DNA of 64,000 nucleotides from NCBI GenBank assembly GCA_023846275.1, contig CM043875.1, positions 3,035,569 through 3,099,568 of the forward strand, written 5' to 3'. Every line of letters begins with the position of its first letter. The stretch's first letter is position 1. The position numbers and the translations under genes are program-made. Shown in pieces: positions 51,195 through 61,779 of the stretch. The DNA is from Vanilla planifolia. Lineage: Eukaryota; Streptophyta; Magnoliopsida; Asparagales; Orchidaceae. A model generated the notes under the pieces. The model saw only the letters and a list, made by a program, of their open reading frames with translations, had not been told where the DNA came from and made no database searches.

Positions 51195-53130
51195 TGTGGT
51201 ACCTTTGCATCACCTAATATATTTAATCCTTATGTTGATTATTTATTAAGTGTTATATTAAATAATGTCTTATCTATTACAATCTTATGGAATATATACT
51301 TAAAAATTTCTTTTAAATGCAAATATATCAAGTAATTGAAATAAATTAAAAATATTTTTCATTTTACTAATAAAAGCCAAACCTTATTTTACATGTTTGA
51401 AATATAATGAAAAAATAATAAGTTGAAGGTTGTTGCTTTAATAGCACAATATTATAATATTTTAATTATTTCAATGTCTTAATATGTTATTAAAGCAGTG
51501 TAATACCAATGACATGCTAATCATTCATCCTCATTGCTTCCCTTGAGTCCCTTCAAATGTATCAAATTTACACGTGAAATTAACCAAATAATAAGCAATA
51601 GTTAAACAATCATACATGTAAGACATTATAATTTTAGATCTTACCACAGTCTCGATAAGAACAAGATAAAATAAGCATTATAGTGAGTAAAGGTAATAAA
51701 CTAAGTATTTCATATGATACTTTTGACCATTTGTATGAACCATTTTATTTTTTAATATCCAACTTTATTTTCATATATTCCTTTATTTTACTTAAAACTA
51801 ATTATCATCCATAGATTTTTCATATTTATCATATGATTCTATTATTTTATTACTATTTTGGGTTATCTATCATTTGTTCTTATAATAAGCATAGTTAATG
51901 AATCATATCCATAATTATACATCATTCTGGGATATACCATATCATGTAAATACCATGAGTTTATTCTTCCTAGATATTAGAAACAAAAATCATTTTATAT
52001 TTATTATATGACATCTTGAATTCATTATATTGAATTATTGTTCCTTTATATCACCCTATCATGACCCAAGATTATTATTGTCTTTCTCAAAAAATCTTTC
52101 CCACTAGATCACCCATCTCAATATAACTCTAACCATGATAAGCTTAACTATGATTGGTCATAAGATCCAAGCAAGTTTTATCCACAAAATGCACCTTATT
52201 ATCTTAAAACTATGGTATGTTATTAAAAAAACCAAGATCTTTTCTTCTATAGTGATGTGAGATAATTAATCATTACACCCTTATAACTCTTACATAAGAG
52301 CTATTCCTTATTCAGTAATTTCTTTCTTGAGATGTCACTTGATGTTCTCTTCAAACTTTCTATAAGAATTACATGCCATGTTCTAAGAAAGCCCTTTTTG
52401 TCTTTTTATTTTCATCATATTATTCTTTTGTCCCACTCAATTATTTACTATTTGCTTTTACTATACATTATATGAAGTATAAATATAAACATGAAGGTAA
52501 TCATATTGAAAGAATATTAGATAAAATTTATCAACATCATTCATCCATGAGTTTTCAATCATAACATATAAAAATTCAACTTTTTATTACATCAATCACC
52601 AACTAAATTCATAATTAATTGAATAGTATGCTTAACTCATTTGTTTTATATACTAGTCACTCTTTAAAGGTTTTCTTTTTCTCTTTTTCTTGAAATTATG
52701 CATATTTTCATCTTATTATGTTACACCTTGGTATCTTTCCTATTTTTAAATGTCAAACTTCGTATAATGTTTTATAATATCATTAGCTTTGATTAGATCA
52801 TCGTTAACTATTAAAATTTTAATTAACTTCTCCTAATTTGATTCTATTAGACTACTTAATCCTCCATCCAGCTCCTCTCCAAGCCCTTATCAAGCTATAT
52901 GTTACCTTTGCCAAAACAAATTTTAAATTAACAATCCATCAAATTTTTTCTTTATGCAAATTTCACATTTTTGAATCTTGCTTTGTATTTCAAATAATTG
53001 TTTTATATTTTCTCACTTTTTTATGATTTGTCCTGCCCTATAATCATTATAATATTACAAAGTAATTTATTAAATAAAAAACTCTAAAATATATATTAAT
53101 TTGGTCTAAATGCCTTTTTGGGTCGTTACA
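51195..53130 (-). mobile_element. 5' LTR of a Ty3/gypsy element (1,936 bp)
   Basis: On the plus strand it runs from TGTGGTACC to GGTCGTTACA. In element sense it starts TGTAACGACCC, a common start for plant gypsy LTRs, and ends in CA three bases before the primer binding site. The interior is AT-rich with no coding capacity; the small frames at 52,373-52,564 and 52,838-53,026 are chance. No target duplication partner could be found because the other LTR is not recognised. Confidence 0.72.
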
Positions 53131-55195
53131 AATCTATTGATTGTAGGCTATTGGTTAAAAATGGATATGATCTAATTTTTAAAAATAAAGATTGCATAAT
53201 TTTTAAGAAAAAAATTAAATAATTATGAAAATAAAGATAAAAAGAAATACACATTTTTTCCTTTAAAAGTAAAGGCTTCTACACTATTAGGATTTCAAAG
53301 CATAGAAAAGGCATGTTATACATAAAATATTTTGTCATCTATTAAGACAAAAAGGAATAGTCAAAGGCTACGTCATTAAAAATAGCACTGCTAACTTTCT
53401 TAAAGGCGGGCCATGGAAATACAAGGCACCATTGAACTTGTCCATACAAATATAAGAGGTAACTAAGGAATTCATCTCTTAAAAAAAAAATATCTTTTAA
53501 TACAATAATTTACATCTTTAATAAGCATCCAAACAAAGAACTAAAACATAAACTCCTATTGAAGCATTAAAAGGTATTAGCCAAACATTTAAAGGTTTTT
53601 CCTTGTATGTGTTATTCTTATATTCCAAATAAAAAGTGGTGTAAGCTAGATTATAATAGTAAAAAAATGCAACTTTGTTGAATATAATACAAGCACAAAA
53701 GGGCATAGAATTTATAAATCATTAAAAAAATTCTTCACTAGTAAACATATTATACTATATCAAGGGACTATTTGGAATTACAATTGAAAAAGGGTTAATA
53801 GAAATCAATCTTTATTACGACATTTACCAATTTCAAAGCCAACATTAGCACAAAATATTACCAAATAAGAATAATCGTCAAACGCCTAACATTAACCTCA
53901 AGTTAAAAAGCATTTTCATTAGAGTATCTTCTAAGAAGATCTCTCAAGGAAAAATATGAAGTTTGTTACGTTTTTTCAATGAAGACAAAATTTTAAAGTA
54001 GACATCAAATAAGAAGAGAGGTTTACAGTATTTGAAAAAAAAGATTAAAATGATTTTAAAAAAATCACAAATTAGAGCATATCATTCCACCAAAAAATAG
54101 ATAAACTATCAAAATAAAGTGGAGATATAAAACCAAACAAATTCCAGATGAATGTATACACTAAACATAAGGCTATATTTGCTACAAAAGCAATTACTTA
54201 TAAGTTAGACATGAACATTTTCTCAAGGTCCAAGAGTTGACTAAGAATTTTGATAGCTATAGCTTCTCAAAATTAAGTGAAGGATATGTTTATACCATCT
54301 TTGTAACGTCGATTATTTGATAAAAATAAAAAATAAAGAGCAAAGGCTTACAAGCTTAAAGGCAGAGATGATGAAAAAGTTTACGATGAATGATTAGAGA
54401 TTATTATATTATTTTTTGTCTTAAAAGTAAACAAGTAAAAGAAAAATATTCATATGATAAAAGAAACATACTAAAAATATTTTGAGAAATAATAATAAGT
54501 ACCACTATAGAATTGTGTAAACATCTTTGATATTAAAAGAATCAAGCAAAAAAGATCAAGCAAAGTAAATGCTTCAATTTATCAAAATTTAGTTGAAATT
54601 CTATTTTACCTCATTGCTAAAATACATGATATTATATTTTTAACATGTATTCTCTTGATATATATATAAGATATGAGCCTCCTCGACTATAACTCAATAA
54701 AAAAACATTTTGGTGCTTACATGAAACACTGAAGTGATTGGATTGGATTTATTGATTAGAGAAAGACGTGTTGGGCTATACCTTCCCCTCAACTCTAGTA
54801 TTTACACTTAGCTTAACAAACAATAGAATATTATGGTATCATATCATGAGTAGAAGCGAAGTACATAATCATAGCAAATGTAATATCACAAGTAATATAT
54901 TTGAGAGTTTTTAGAGATGTTCAAGAAGAACAAAATAGAGAAATGATCTTATTTTGCAAAAATTTTAGTGATTGCAATAAGAAAAACCTAGTAAATTATG
55001 AGAGAACAAAATGTCATAATAAAGTACCACTTTGATAGAGAAGTCATTAATTAAGGCAACATTAAGCTACAACATACAAAGACAAAAGATCAACTTGCTA
55101 ATATATTCACCAAGGCACTAGCAAAGGAAAAGTTTTACAACCTTGCATTGTAAAACAAAGTGAATTAAGGATTAGTATTAAAGTCTAATTCACTC
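53131..55195 (+). mobile_element. Second decayed Ty1/copia retrotransposon (partial)
   Basis: It starts immediately after the gypsy LTR with a GAG-pre-integrase relic (RLLVKNGYDLIFKNKDCIIF). The integrase C-terminal block follows at about 53,500-53,700 (NKHPNKELKHK, TPIEALKG, then VLIFQIKS/YIPNKKWCKLDYNSKKM in a shifted frame). RNase H is at about 54,840-55,190 (KYHFDREVIN, GNIKLQHTKTKDQLANIFTK, ALAKEKFYNLAL). Most of the reverse transcriptase between 53.8 and 54.8 kb is deleted or unreadable. The left boundary inside a conserved domain suggests the gypsy element inserted into this copia copy. Confidence 0.78.
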
Positions 55196-55199
55196 TCCC

Positions 55200-56335
55200 T
55201 ATGAATAATTATGGAATGCTCAAAAACCAATGAGAGAGAACTACTTTAGATATAAGATGTATATTCTCTTAGAACTTTCTAGAATCTTAGTTAAACATCT
55301 TTCGTAATTAGAATGCACTAAAAAAAGCTTCTATTTCTCTATCAACTCTTTCCTTGATCATATATTCCTTGCTCTTCATTGGCTCCTAAATTATCTATTG
55401 GCCCCTCCAAACTATCAAAGATAGATGGCCTTTGTTTCTTTCAATAAGGCATTCACCAAAACACTCATCTTGATATGATGAATGGGAAATGAAGGTGACT
55501 AAAACACTCAACTATCAAGAATGTGAGTTGCATTACAAACCAAACAATATAAACCAACAAACAGTAGAAGAAACTACAATGGCATTCAACTAAGCAAGAA
55601 ACCAACCAAAAATAATAGAAGCAAACCCAGTACAACAAATAACCTTACATCAAACTCTATATTTCTCATTTCAATCTATACAACTGTTATGAAATTTATT
55701 AGCCACATACAGTAGAAATCAAAATGTGTAACATATTAACTTGATCTAATTGAAGTAAAGAGCAAACAGGCTTTACCTCAAAGACCAAACTATACCTCAA
55801 GAAAGAAAACTAACAAAAAAGGACTACAGCTTAAGAGTATAGTGCCATTAAAAATATTCATTAGTCTCTAATAGAACAGCAATAGTATGGCTTGTTTTCC
55901 TTTAAGGTGCAGATCCCATCCAACATATAGGGCCACCAGGCAACAGGTGCATATAATTGATTCACAGTAAAACCTAAAACAATATCACATCATCAACATA
56001 TCCTTATAAAGACAGCAAGCGATAGCTATCAAAGGAGAGAGTCAATTATATAGCACAACAGTGCTGAAAATAGAACAACAGAAGAGAATCAAGCCACAAA
56101 CTAAACACCAAAATTGGAGAAGCAGTGAAAAGAAATACAGCGGAGAATAAAAAAAGGAAGGAAGAAATGGGTTTTACCAAAGAGAAGCCATCTCCTTCCA
56201 TGGAAACTAATAAAGCTACTACATGAGGAACCCTAGTCATTGAAGGTGGAAGAGAGGCAATCATTGAGGAAGCAAGATCTTAACTTGCTACAGTAATTGC
56301 GTTCGAGACATGAAATGGGTGATGGGTTTTGAGGG
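55200..56335. other. Intergenic DNA and probable 3' UTR of the ALOG gene
   Basis: No coding frame is supported. The right part, at about 56,000-56,340, lies directly downstream of the ALOG stop codon and is likely its 3' untranslated region. The poly-A site cannot be fixed from sequence alone. Confidence 0.45.
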
Positions 56336-56341
56336 ACGGCA

Positions 56342-56890
56342 TCAGATCTCTGACGGGGGAGCGGCGGAGGAAGAAGGGGAGATGGAGGAGGAGGGGGGAG
56401 TGACCTTCTTGCGCTTCTTCTTGTCGTAGCTGACGCCGCGGGCCTTGGACTGGAGGTCGCGGACCTCGCGGAGGTAGAGGCGGACAGCACGAGAGGCGAA
56501 GGGGTTGGTCTCCGGGCGGCCGCCATGCTCCTCGAAGGCGGCGCGGAGGCGGCCGACGAGGGAGTCGAGGGAACCCCAGGCCTGGCGGAGGGGGCAGGGA
56601 CAGGGGGCCGGAGGGCAGGGGAGGCCGAAGAACGGGCAGCCGGCGACGTGAACCTTCGTCTTCCCGAACTGATCCAGATAGCGGAGGAACTCCAGCACGT
56701 GCGCGCCGCTGCACCGCTCGAGGGAGAGCGGCGGCCGGTGGTTCCGCAGATACTGCCCGAAGGTGTTCCAATCCCGGCGCTTCTGCGCCTCGTACCTACT
56801 CGGGGTTGCGGCGGCGGCGGCGGAGGACGAGGAAGACGACGATGAGTTGGGCAGAAGTGGTGGGCTGTCGGGATTTGGCGCCAAATCCAT
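56342..56890 (-). CDS. ALOG-domain protein (LIGHT-DEPENDENT SHORT HYPOCOTYLS / G1-like), 182 aa
   Basis: An intact, intronless frame of 182 codons. Residues 1-31 are a serine/alanine-rich leader. The ALOG domain spans about residues 32-158, starting [18 protein letters not shown]. It includes [20 protein letters not shown] at 62-81 and a zinc-ribbon insert with His81, Cys85, Cys92 and Cys97/99. The C-terminal helices contain [20 protein letters not shown] basic nuclear localisation signal KKKRKK follows at 157-162, then a serine/proline-rich tail. The family (Arabidopsis LSH, rice G1/TAWAWA1) consists of plant nuclear proteins that regulate organ identity, meristem and inflorescence development; the domain resembles the DNA-binding part of tyrosine recombinases. 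The start ATG at 56,890-56,888 is the first in frame and gives the usual family length. The coding region is strongly GC-rich, as in monocot single-exon genes. Which LSH member it is cannot be told without a phylogeny. Confidence 0.96.
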   Translation of the reverse strand: MDLAPNPDSPPLLPNSSSSSSSSAAAAATPSRYEAQKRRDWNTFGQYLRNHRPPLSLERCSGAHVLEFLRYLDQFGKTKVHVAGCPFFGLPCPPAPCPCPLRQAWGSLDSLVGRLRAAFEEHGGRPETNPFASRAVRLYLREVRDLQSKARGVSYDKKKRKKVTPPSSSISPSSSAAPPSEI

Positions 56891-57120
56891 AAATTTATAT
56901 GTATATATATATATATATTAGAAAAAGGAGCGTTCTTTGTTTTGTTTAAGGCAGAGAAAGCGAGGATTTTTTCCCATCATTCCATGCTCGAGCTCGAGGT
57001 GGAGTTTCGGGTGGCCGCCGGAGCAGACGATGCCCTTTTTAAGGAAAGGGTTTTTGGGACACGGGTGACCGGCCTCTCTGACTCCCTTCAGTCGATTGCT
57101 ATTTCATGAGGGAGACAAGG
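56891..57120 (-). promoter_or_regulatory. ALOG 5' flank with an AT tract
   Basis: Immediately upstream of the start codon is an imperfect (AT)n tract (about 56,899-56,920), then GC-rich leader-like DNA. The (AT)n tract lies too close to the ATG to be the TATA box with any certainty. Confidence 0.4.
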
Positions 57121-57190
57121 AGGAGGGGGAGAGAGGAAGGCTCGAGAGAGAGACTGGGAGAGGGGTGGGGGGGTGGGGGGGCGGGGGAAG
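57115..57190 (-). promoter_or_regulatory. Pyrimidine-rich (CT/C-run) tract upstream of ALOG
   Basis: On the gene's sense strand this reads as C-runs followed by ctctcccagtctctctctcg and more CT. CT-rich (GAGA on the other strand) tracts near the transcription start are common in plant developmental genes and are bound by BPC/GAGA-binding factors. The position, 225-300 bases upstream of the ATG, suits a 5' leader or core promoter. Confidence 0.55.
57162..57187 (+). promoter_or_regulatory. Strong G-quadruplex motif
   Basis: Four G-runs of 4, 7, 7 and 5 bases are separated by single-base loops (T, T, C). Single-base loops and long G-runs give the most stable parallel quadruplexes. It lies on the template strand about 275 bases upstream of the ALOG start codon. 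Confidence 0.85.
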
Positions 57191-57199
57191 GATTTGACT

Positions 57200-60100
57200 G
57201 AGTTGATAGCTGAAAGCTGAAAGCTTGATGGAGATTAAAGTTGGGTAGTGAATGCCTTTAATTTATTATGCATGCCATCATGTGAATGTATATTACTCCC
57301 CAGGTCCTCACCTTCGCATACTCTATGACTTCTCTTTAAATTTATCAAATATATATATATATGTAATAATTTTTCTTTATAAATATTTAAAAATAATAAT
57401 AATAAGAATGTCAAAATTTTATTTCTTTTTGTCATGGATTGGTTATATGCGAATAGCGTTATATATATGTATTTGTTTGATGTGAATATTATAAAAAATA
57501 GTTTAATTAGAAATTATTTTTTAAATATAATATTTTATAGCTAAATATTAATTAATATTATTAAAATAAATGATAAAAATAATTTTTGGTTTTTTCGAAA
57601 AATAAGAAATGCATAAGTTATGAGTTATAGTTGAGAATAGGCTTTTTGAAAATATGCAAATAAAATTTTTAAAAAAATGAGTTATAAAAGTTGCTTAAAA
57701 AATATTGAATATTTTGAAAGTTATAATAAAACAATAAAATATATAAAAGAGTATATCTAAAAGATTTTACTTATAACAATTACATTTTTTTTAAAATATT
57801 TTTTAAAAATCATACTCAAATCATGTTGTATTTAATTATACAAAGTTTGCAAATATTACTTAATATTTTTGCAGTTAAATTTATTTATTTAAGTTCTTTT
57901 AAAATATTTTAAGTGTAATTTTTGTTAAATAATTGTTGGAAAAAGAAAGAACTTGTTATGTCATATTTATCTTTTGTCGATTGTTATAAATTATTTAGTA
58001 ATTATTTTTTGCATAGTTGTGTAATTGACCACTCAAAATAAGCATTATGATTAAATGGAATTTTTATTTACTACTAATGATCATGCTTTTTTTTCTTTAA
58101 CATTTTGTTAAAACCCTGATCAATAGATTTGTTGATAAGAAATTTGTTGATATCAAGCATCCTCTGTGACACTTTTTTCTCCATGTCATTCGTGGATGCC
58201 TCGACAAAATGCATACTTTTATGACCAACAAGAACCAAGTTTCAACACTTATCTAAAGCATTTTCTCTCGTCGACAAAAATTAGTAGCTCAAGGCAGCAC
58301 ATCTTAATGAACATTGCTCTCTTCAAGGTTCTTTTGGGAGACCTTTCATCATATGACCTCTCTATTAGAAATGATAAACCTTCTCGTCAAAAGGACTATG
58401 GCTCAAATATCATTTTTCTTTTAATTACTATATATTTCTTATGAATTATTAAGGATAAATGATATGCTCAAGTCTCATCATTATTAGATTCTAGTATTCC
58501 ATAAACCAAAAAGACATTTCATATCAACCTCACATCAAATGTATATTCTTATAAAGTAATGTTTCAAAATCGACTACTTGAGCATCTACCAGGAATGTTG
58601 ACCCATACTAATGGATCATGTTTCTTCAGATGACCTTACATTATGAGAGTCATTAGATTACAAGAACCTTTCCTCTATTTTCTTAATTTATGCTTAAAAT
58701 TTAAGGACAAAATACTTTTACAATATAAGATAAGATAGTTGATGAGTTTGTATTTTTAAAGATTACATCAAATACACATTAAAACAAATCAATTCTATTC
58801 ATAAATCGTTTGCTTTCGATACTGTCAAATAGTCAAAAGGAGGTAACAAATATCATTTCATTATATTATTTTAATAGTTTATTTTCTTATTTTCACATTA
58901 TTTAATTACATTATTTCTATACTAAAAAGTCAAAAAATAATTTTATTAATTACAAAAAAGATACTTCAAAATAACAAATCATCAAATAATAATTTTTTTA
59001 TTAACAACTAATAATTATATTTCAAATATTTTTTAATTATTCAAATTAATATTTAACAATAATTATATAAATACAACTTAAAATGTATAACATTTGTAAA
59101 GTATGTAATATTATATCTTCTCTTTTCTTTTCTTTTTCTTCTCGTCAAACTCCTATGTTTCAATATCTTAATCTTCTCTTTATACTCAGGTCAAAATAGA
59201 TCTTGACCTCGCCACCAATAATTAAGATGTATTAATATTTTTTTCTTATAAGTTTTGATTATTGATACTTTAATATAGTTTATTAAGTCTATGAAAGGTG
59301 AGTTTTTGTTTTCTTGGAATGTGTGAAATATAGCTATTTGTTTGAAACTAGCTTTTTTGAAATAAAGGAGATTTTTAAAAGTTATTTATTTGTTTAAATT
59401 GCCTTTGTGAGGCTACCTCTCCTAGGTTACTATTAACTTGGAATGACAGCATCAACAATGGAGAGAGGACAATGGCCTAATTGTAAGCTAAGATTCTAGT
59501 ACACATCTTGGACCAATCATATATAGAAAAAGTATTCATTTTTTTTATTTTTATTATTATTTTTATTTTTGTTTACATATTTTTAAAAAATAATATATTT
59601 TGAAAATTATATAATTGTAAAAAGTCTTTACTAGGCATTTAGTTATTCTAAAATTGAAAAAATAAAAAACTTAAAACAATGTATAGTTAAAGGAAACCAT
59701 GTGAAACTATTTATTTAAAATAATTCTCACAATTTGTTCATTTCCACATACAAGAAAAAAAAATCTTTTTGAAATCAAGTTTTATTTTTTAAGCAAATAA
59801 ATATTCATTTGCTCCTAATGGATTGGATAAAACTAAGTTATTTGATGAACAATTAATGACGTAGTATGACTAAATATAAAATATGTATATCTTATTAGAC
59901 ACTTAAATGAAACTCAAACAAAATGTGGGGAGCTTAGTTTATTGGAAAGCTTAATAAGTTAAGACACTAAATTCTAAAGCTATTTGATTTTTTTTAATAA
60001 AAAATATTTTTAATAAAAATATATTTTTATTAAATCATGACAAAGTTTAATAAACTTATAAATTCACAAAATTTCAAACTTATTGTTATAAATTTATCAA

Positions 60101-61775
60101 CTTATTTTAAATTATTATTATTATCATTATCATCATATTTAAAAGATAAAACTTTATGATTACAATTAAATTTATTTTAAACATTTAAGAAATTCAAAAC
60201 TTTTATAGAAAGATGATATAGACATGATTTCAAAATTTGAAGTAACAAAAAAAGAGAGCAAATTTCAAAATAATTTGATAAATATTATAAAGCTTTTTTT
60301 CAACTTCTATTGATTTACTCTTGAAACTTCTTTAAAATGTGTAGTTTGAAAAGCCTCGCTTGATTTTTCTTTTTCAACTACTTCCTAATTTCGACACTCA
60401 ATTCTGGTGGCCACATTTTTCTCATTACTTGTCCTTTGGTTTCTCCTTTCTTAATTGAAGTTTCCAACCCCTTTGAAAAAGCTCGTTTACATCAACCATA
60501 TAATTATAGCATTACAAAATATTTAACCCAAAATAAAATAAAAAAAAACAAGGACGTCACAATAGTAAAGTCGAATGTAATAACATAGACGAGGTAATGG
60601 AGCTAACATATGAATTGATAGACAATATAAATAGCATGCTCAACAAAAGAAATGATTTGTTGAGTACAAATAAGATTAAATTTATTCATAATTATAAATT
60701 AAGAATGATAGTACATCAACTCATCAATTTAATTGTTATATATATATATATATAATAACTAAGCTCATTTGTTGTAACTTCTCTTAACATTATTCGACTT
60801 AATACTTACAAATAGCTATTTCAAACCAATCCTAGGTATGCTAATTTCTTTATATAATTCAAAAAGGAAAACAATGAATTTTTAATCTTACAATTTTGTT
60901 TTCAATCTCTTGGTTTTTAAAAGTGTTTCATTTTTGGTTTCACATCCATAATAATTTTATTATTTTTTAATATTCTTTCAAAACTTTACTTTTTTTGTTC
61001 TCTCTTTCAAAATATATGAAAATTTTCATCATTTTTATGAATTAAAAATGCCTATTTCAAATCTAAAGTAATATTTTTGATAGATTTATAACAAAATCCA
61101 ACAAATTATAACATAAAATTCATTACTTAGTTTTAAACAATAACATTTCCACATTTATCTTTAAAGATGAAATCAAAACCAAATAAAATATTGTATATAA
61201 TCTTTTTTGGTTCACATTAGATTTATAATTTTGCCCTTAAAATGCACTTCACAACTTAAGCTTATGCATCAATAGCCTTAAGCAATGATTATTGGTAATA
61301 GTTAATGAAACTCACAAGATCAAGCAAATTATCAACTAATTGGTCAAAATTAATGACAAAAGAGTAGTGTTGCATTACGTGACTATTGCAATGGTTTTTG
61401 AAGAATGATTTGTTCATTAAAAGTAATATTAAAATATTCATTTTATTCTTTTACTAAAATATCATAATATAATTTGATCATTCTATAATGCATATCATTT
61501 CATTAAAAATAACTTGATATATATATTAAACGCACAAATTTTCAAACATACTTAACAATATTTTTTAAACAAACTTATTCATTAGTTATTTTAATACAAC
61601 AACTAATCAATAAACCAATCCTAAGTATAATAAATACATTTCTTATCTAATCCAAAAGAAGAAAACAACGAAATATAAACAATGGTTTCTATCATTCATT
61701 CTTTTGTTTTTCATCAAAAAATCGAAGGAAAAAAAAGATAAAGAACTCCTCTCCCCTCAATGGATGAATGCTTTT
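57200..61775. other. AT-rich intergenic DNA between ALOG and patellin
   Basis: No gene is supported. The stretch 58,140-58,620 is less AT-rich and holds a 92-codon plus-strand frame (58,166-58,444) without a recognisable domain. A diverged pair of similar stretches sits at about 60,815-60,885 and 61,605-61,680 (both with aaaccaatcctaggtat or a near match, then a lysine-rich-looking a-run). Otherwise only A/T-rich low-complexity sequence and a short (AT)n at about 60,740-60,755. Confidence 0.5.
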
Positions 61776-61779
61776 GGTG

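Noticed and set aside
56280..56845. Long arginine/proline-rich frames overlapping the ALOG gene on both strands
   Set aside because: Shadows of a GC-rich coding region; only the ALOG frame shows a conserved domain.
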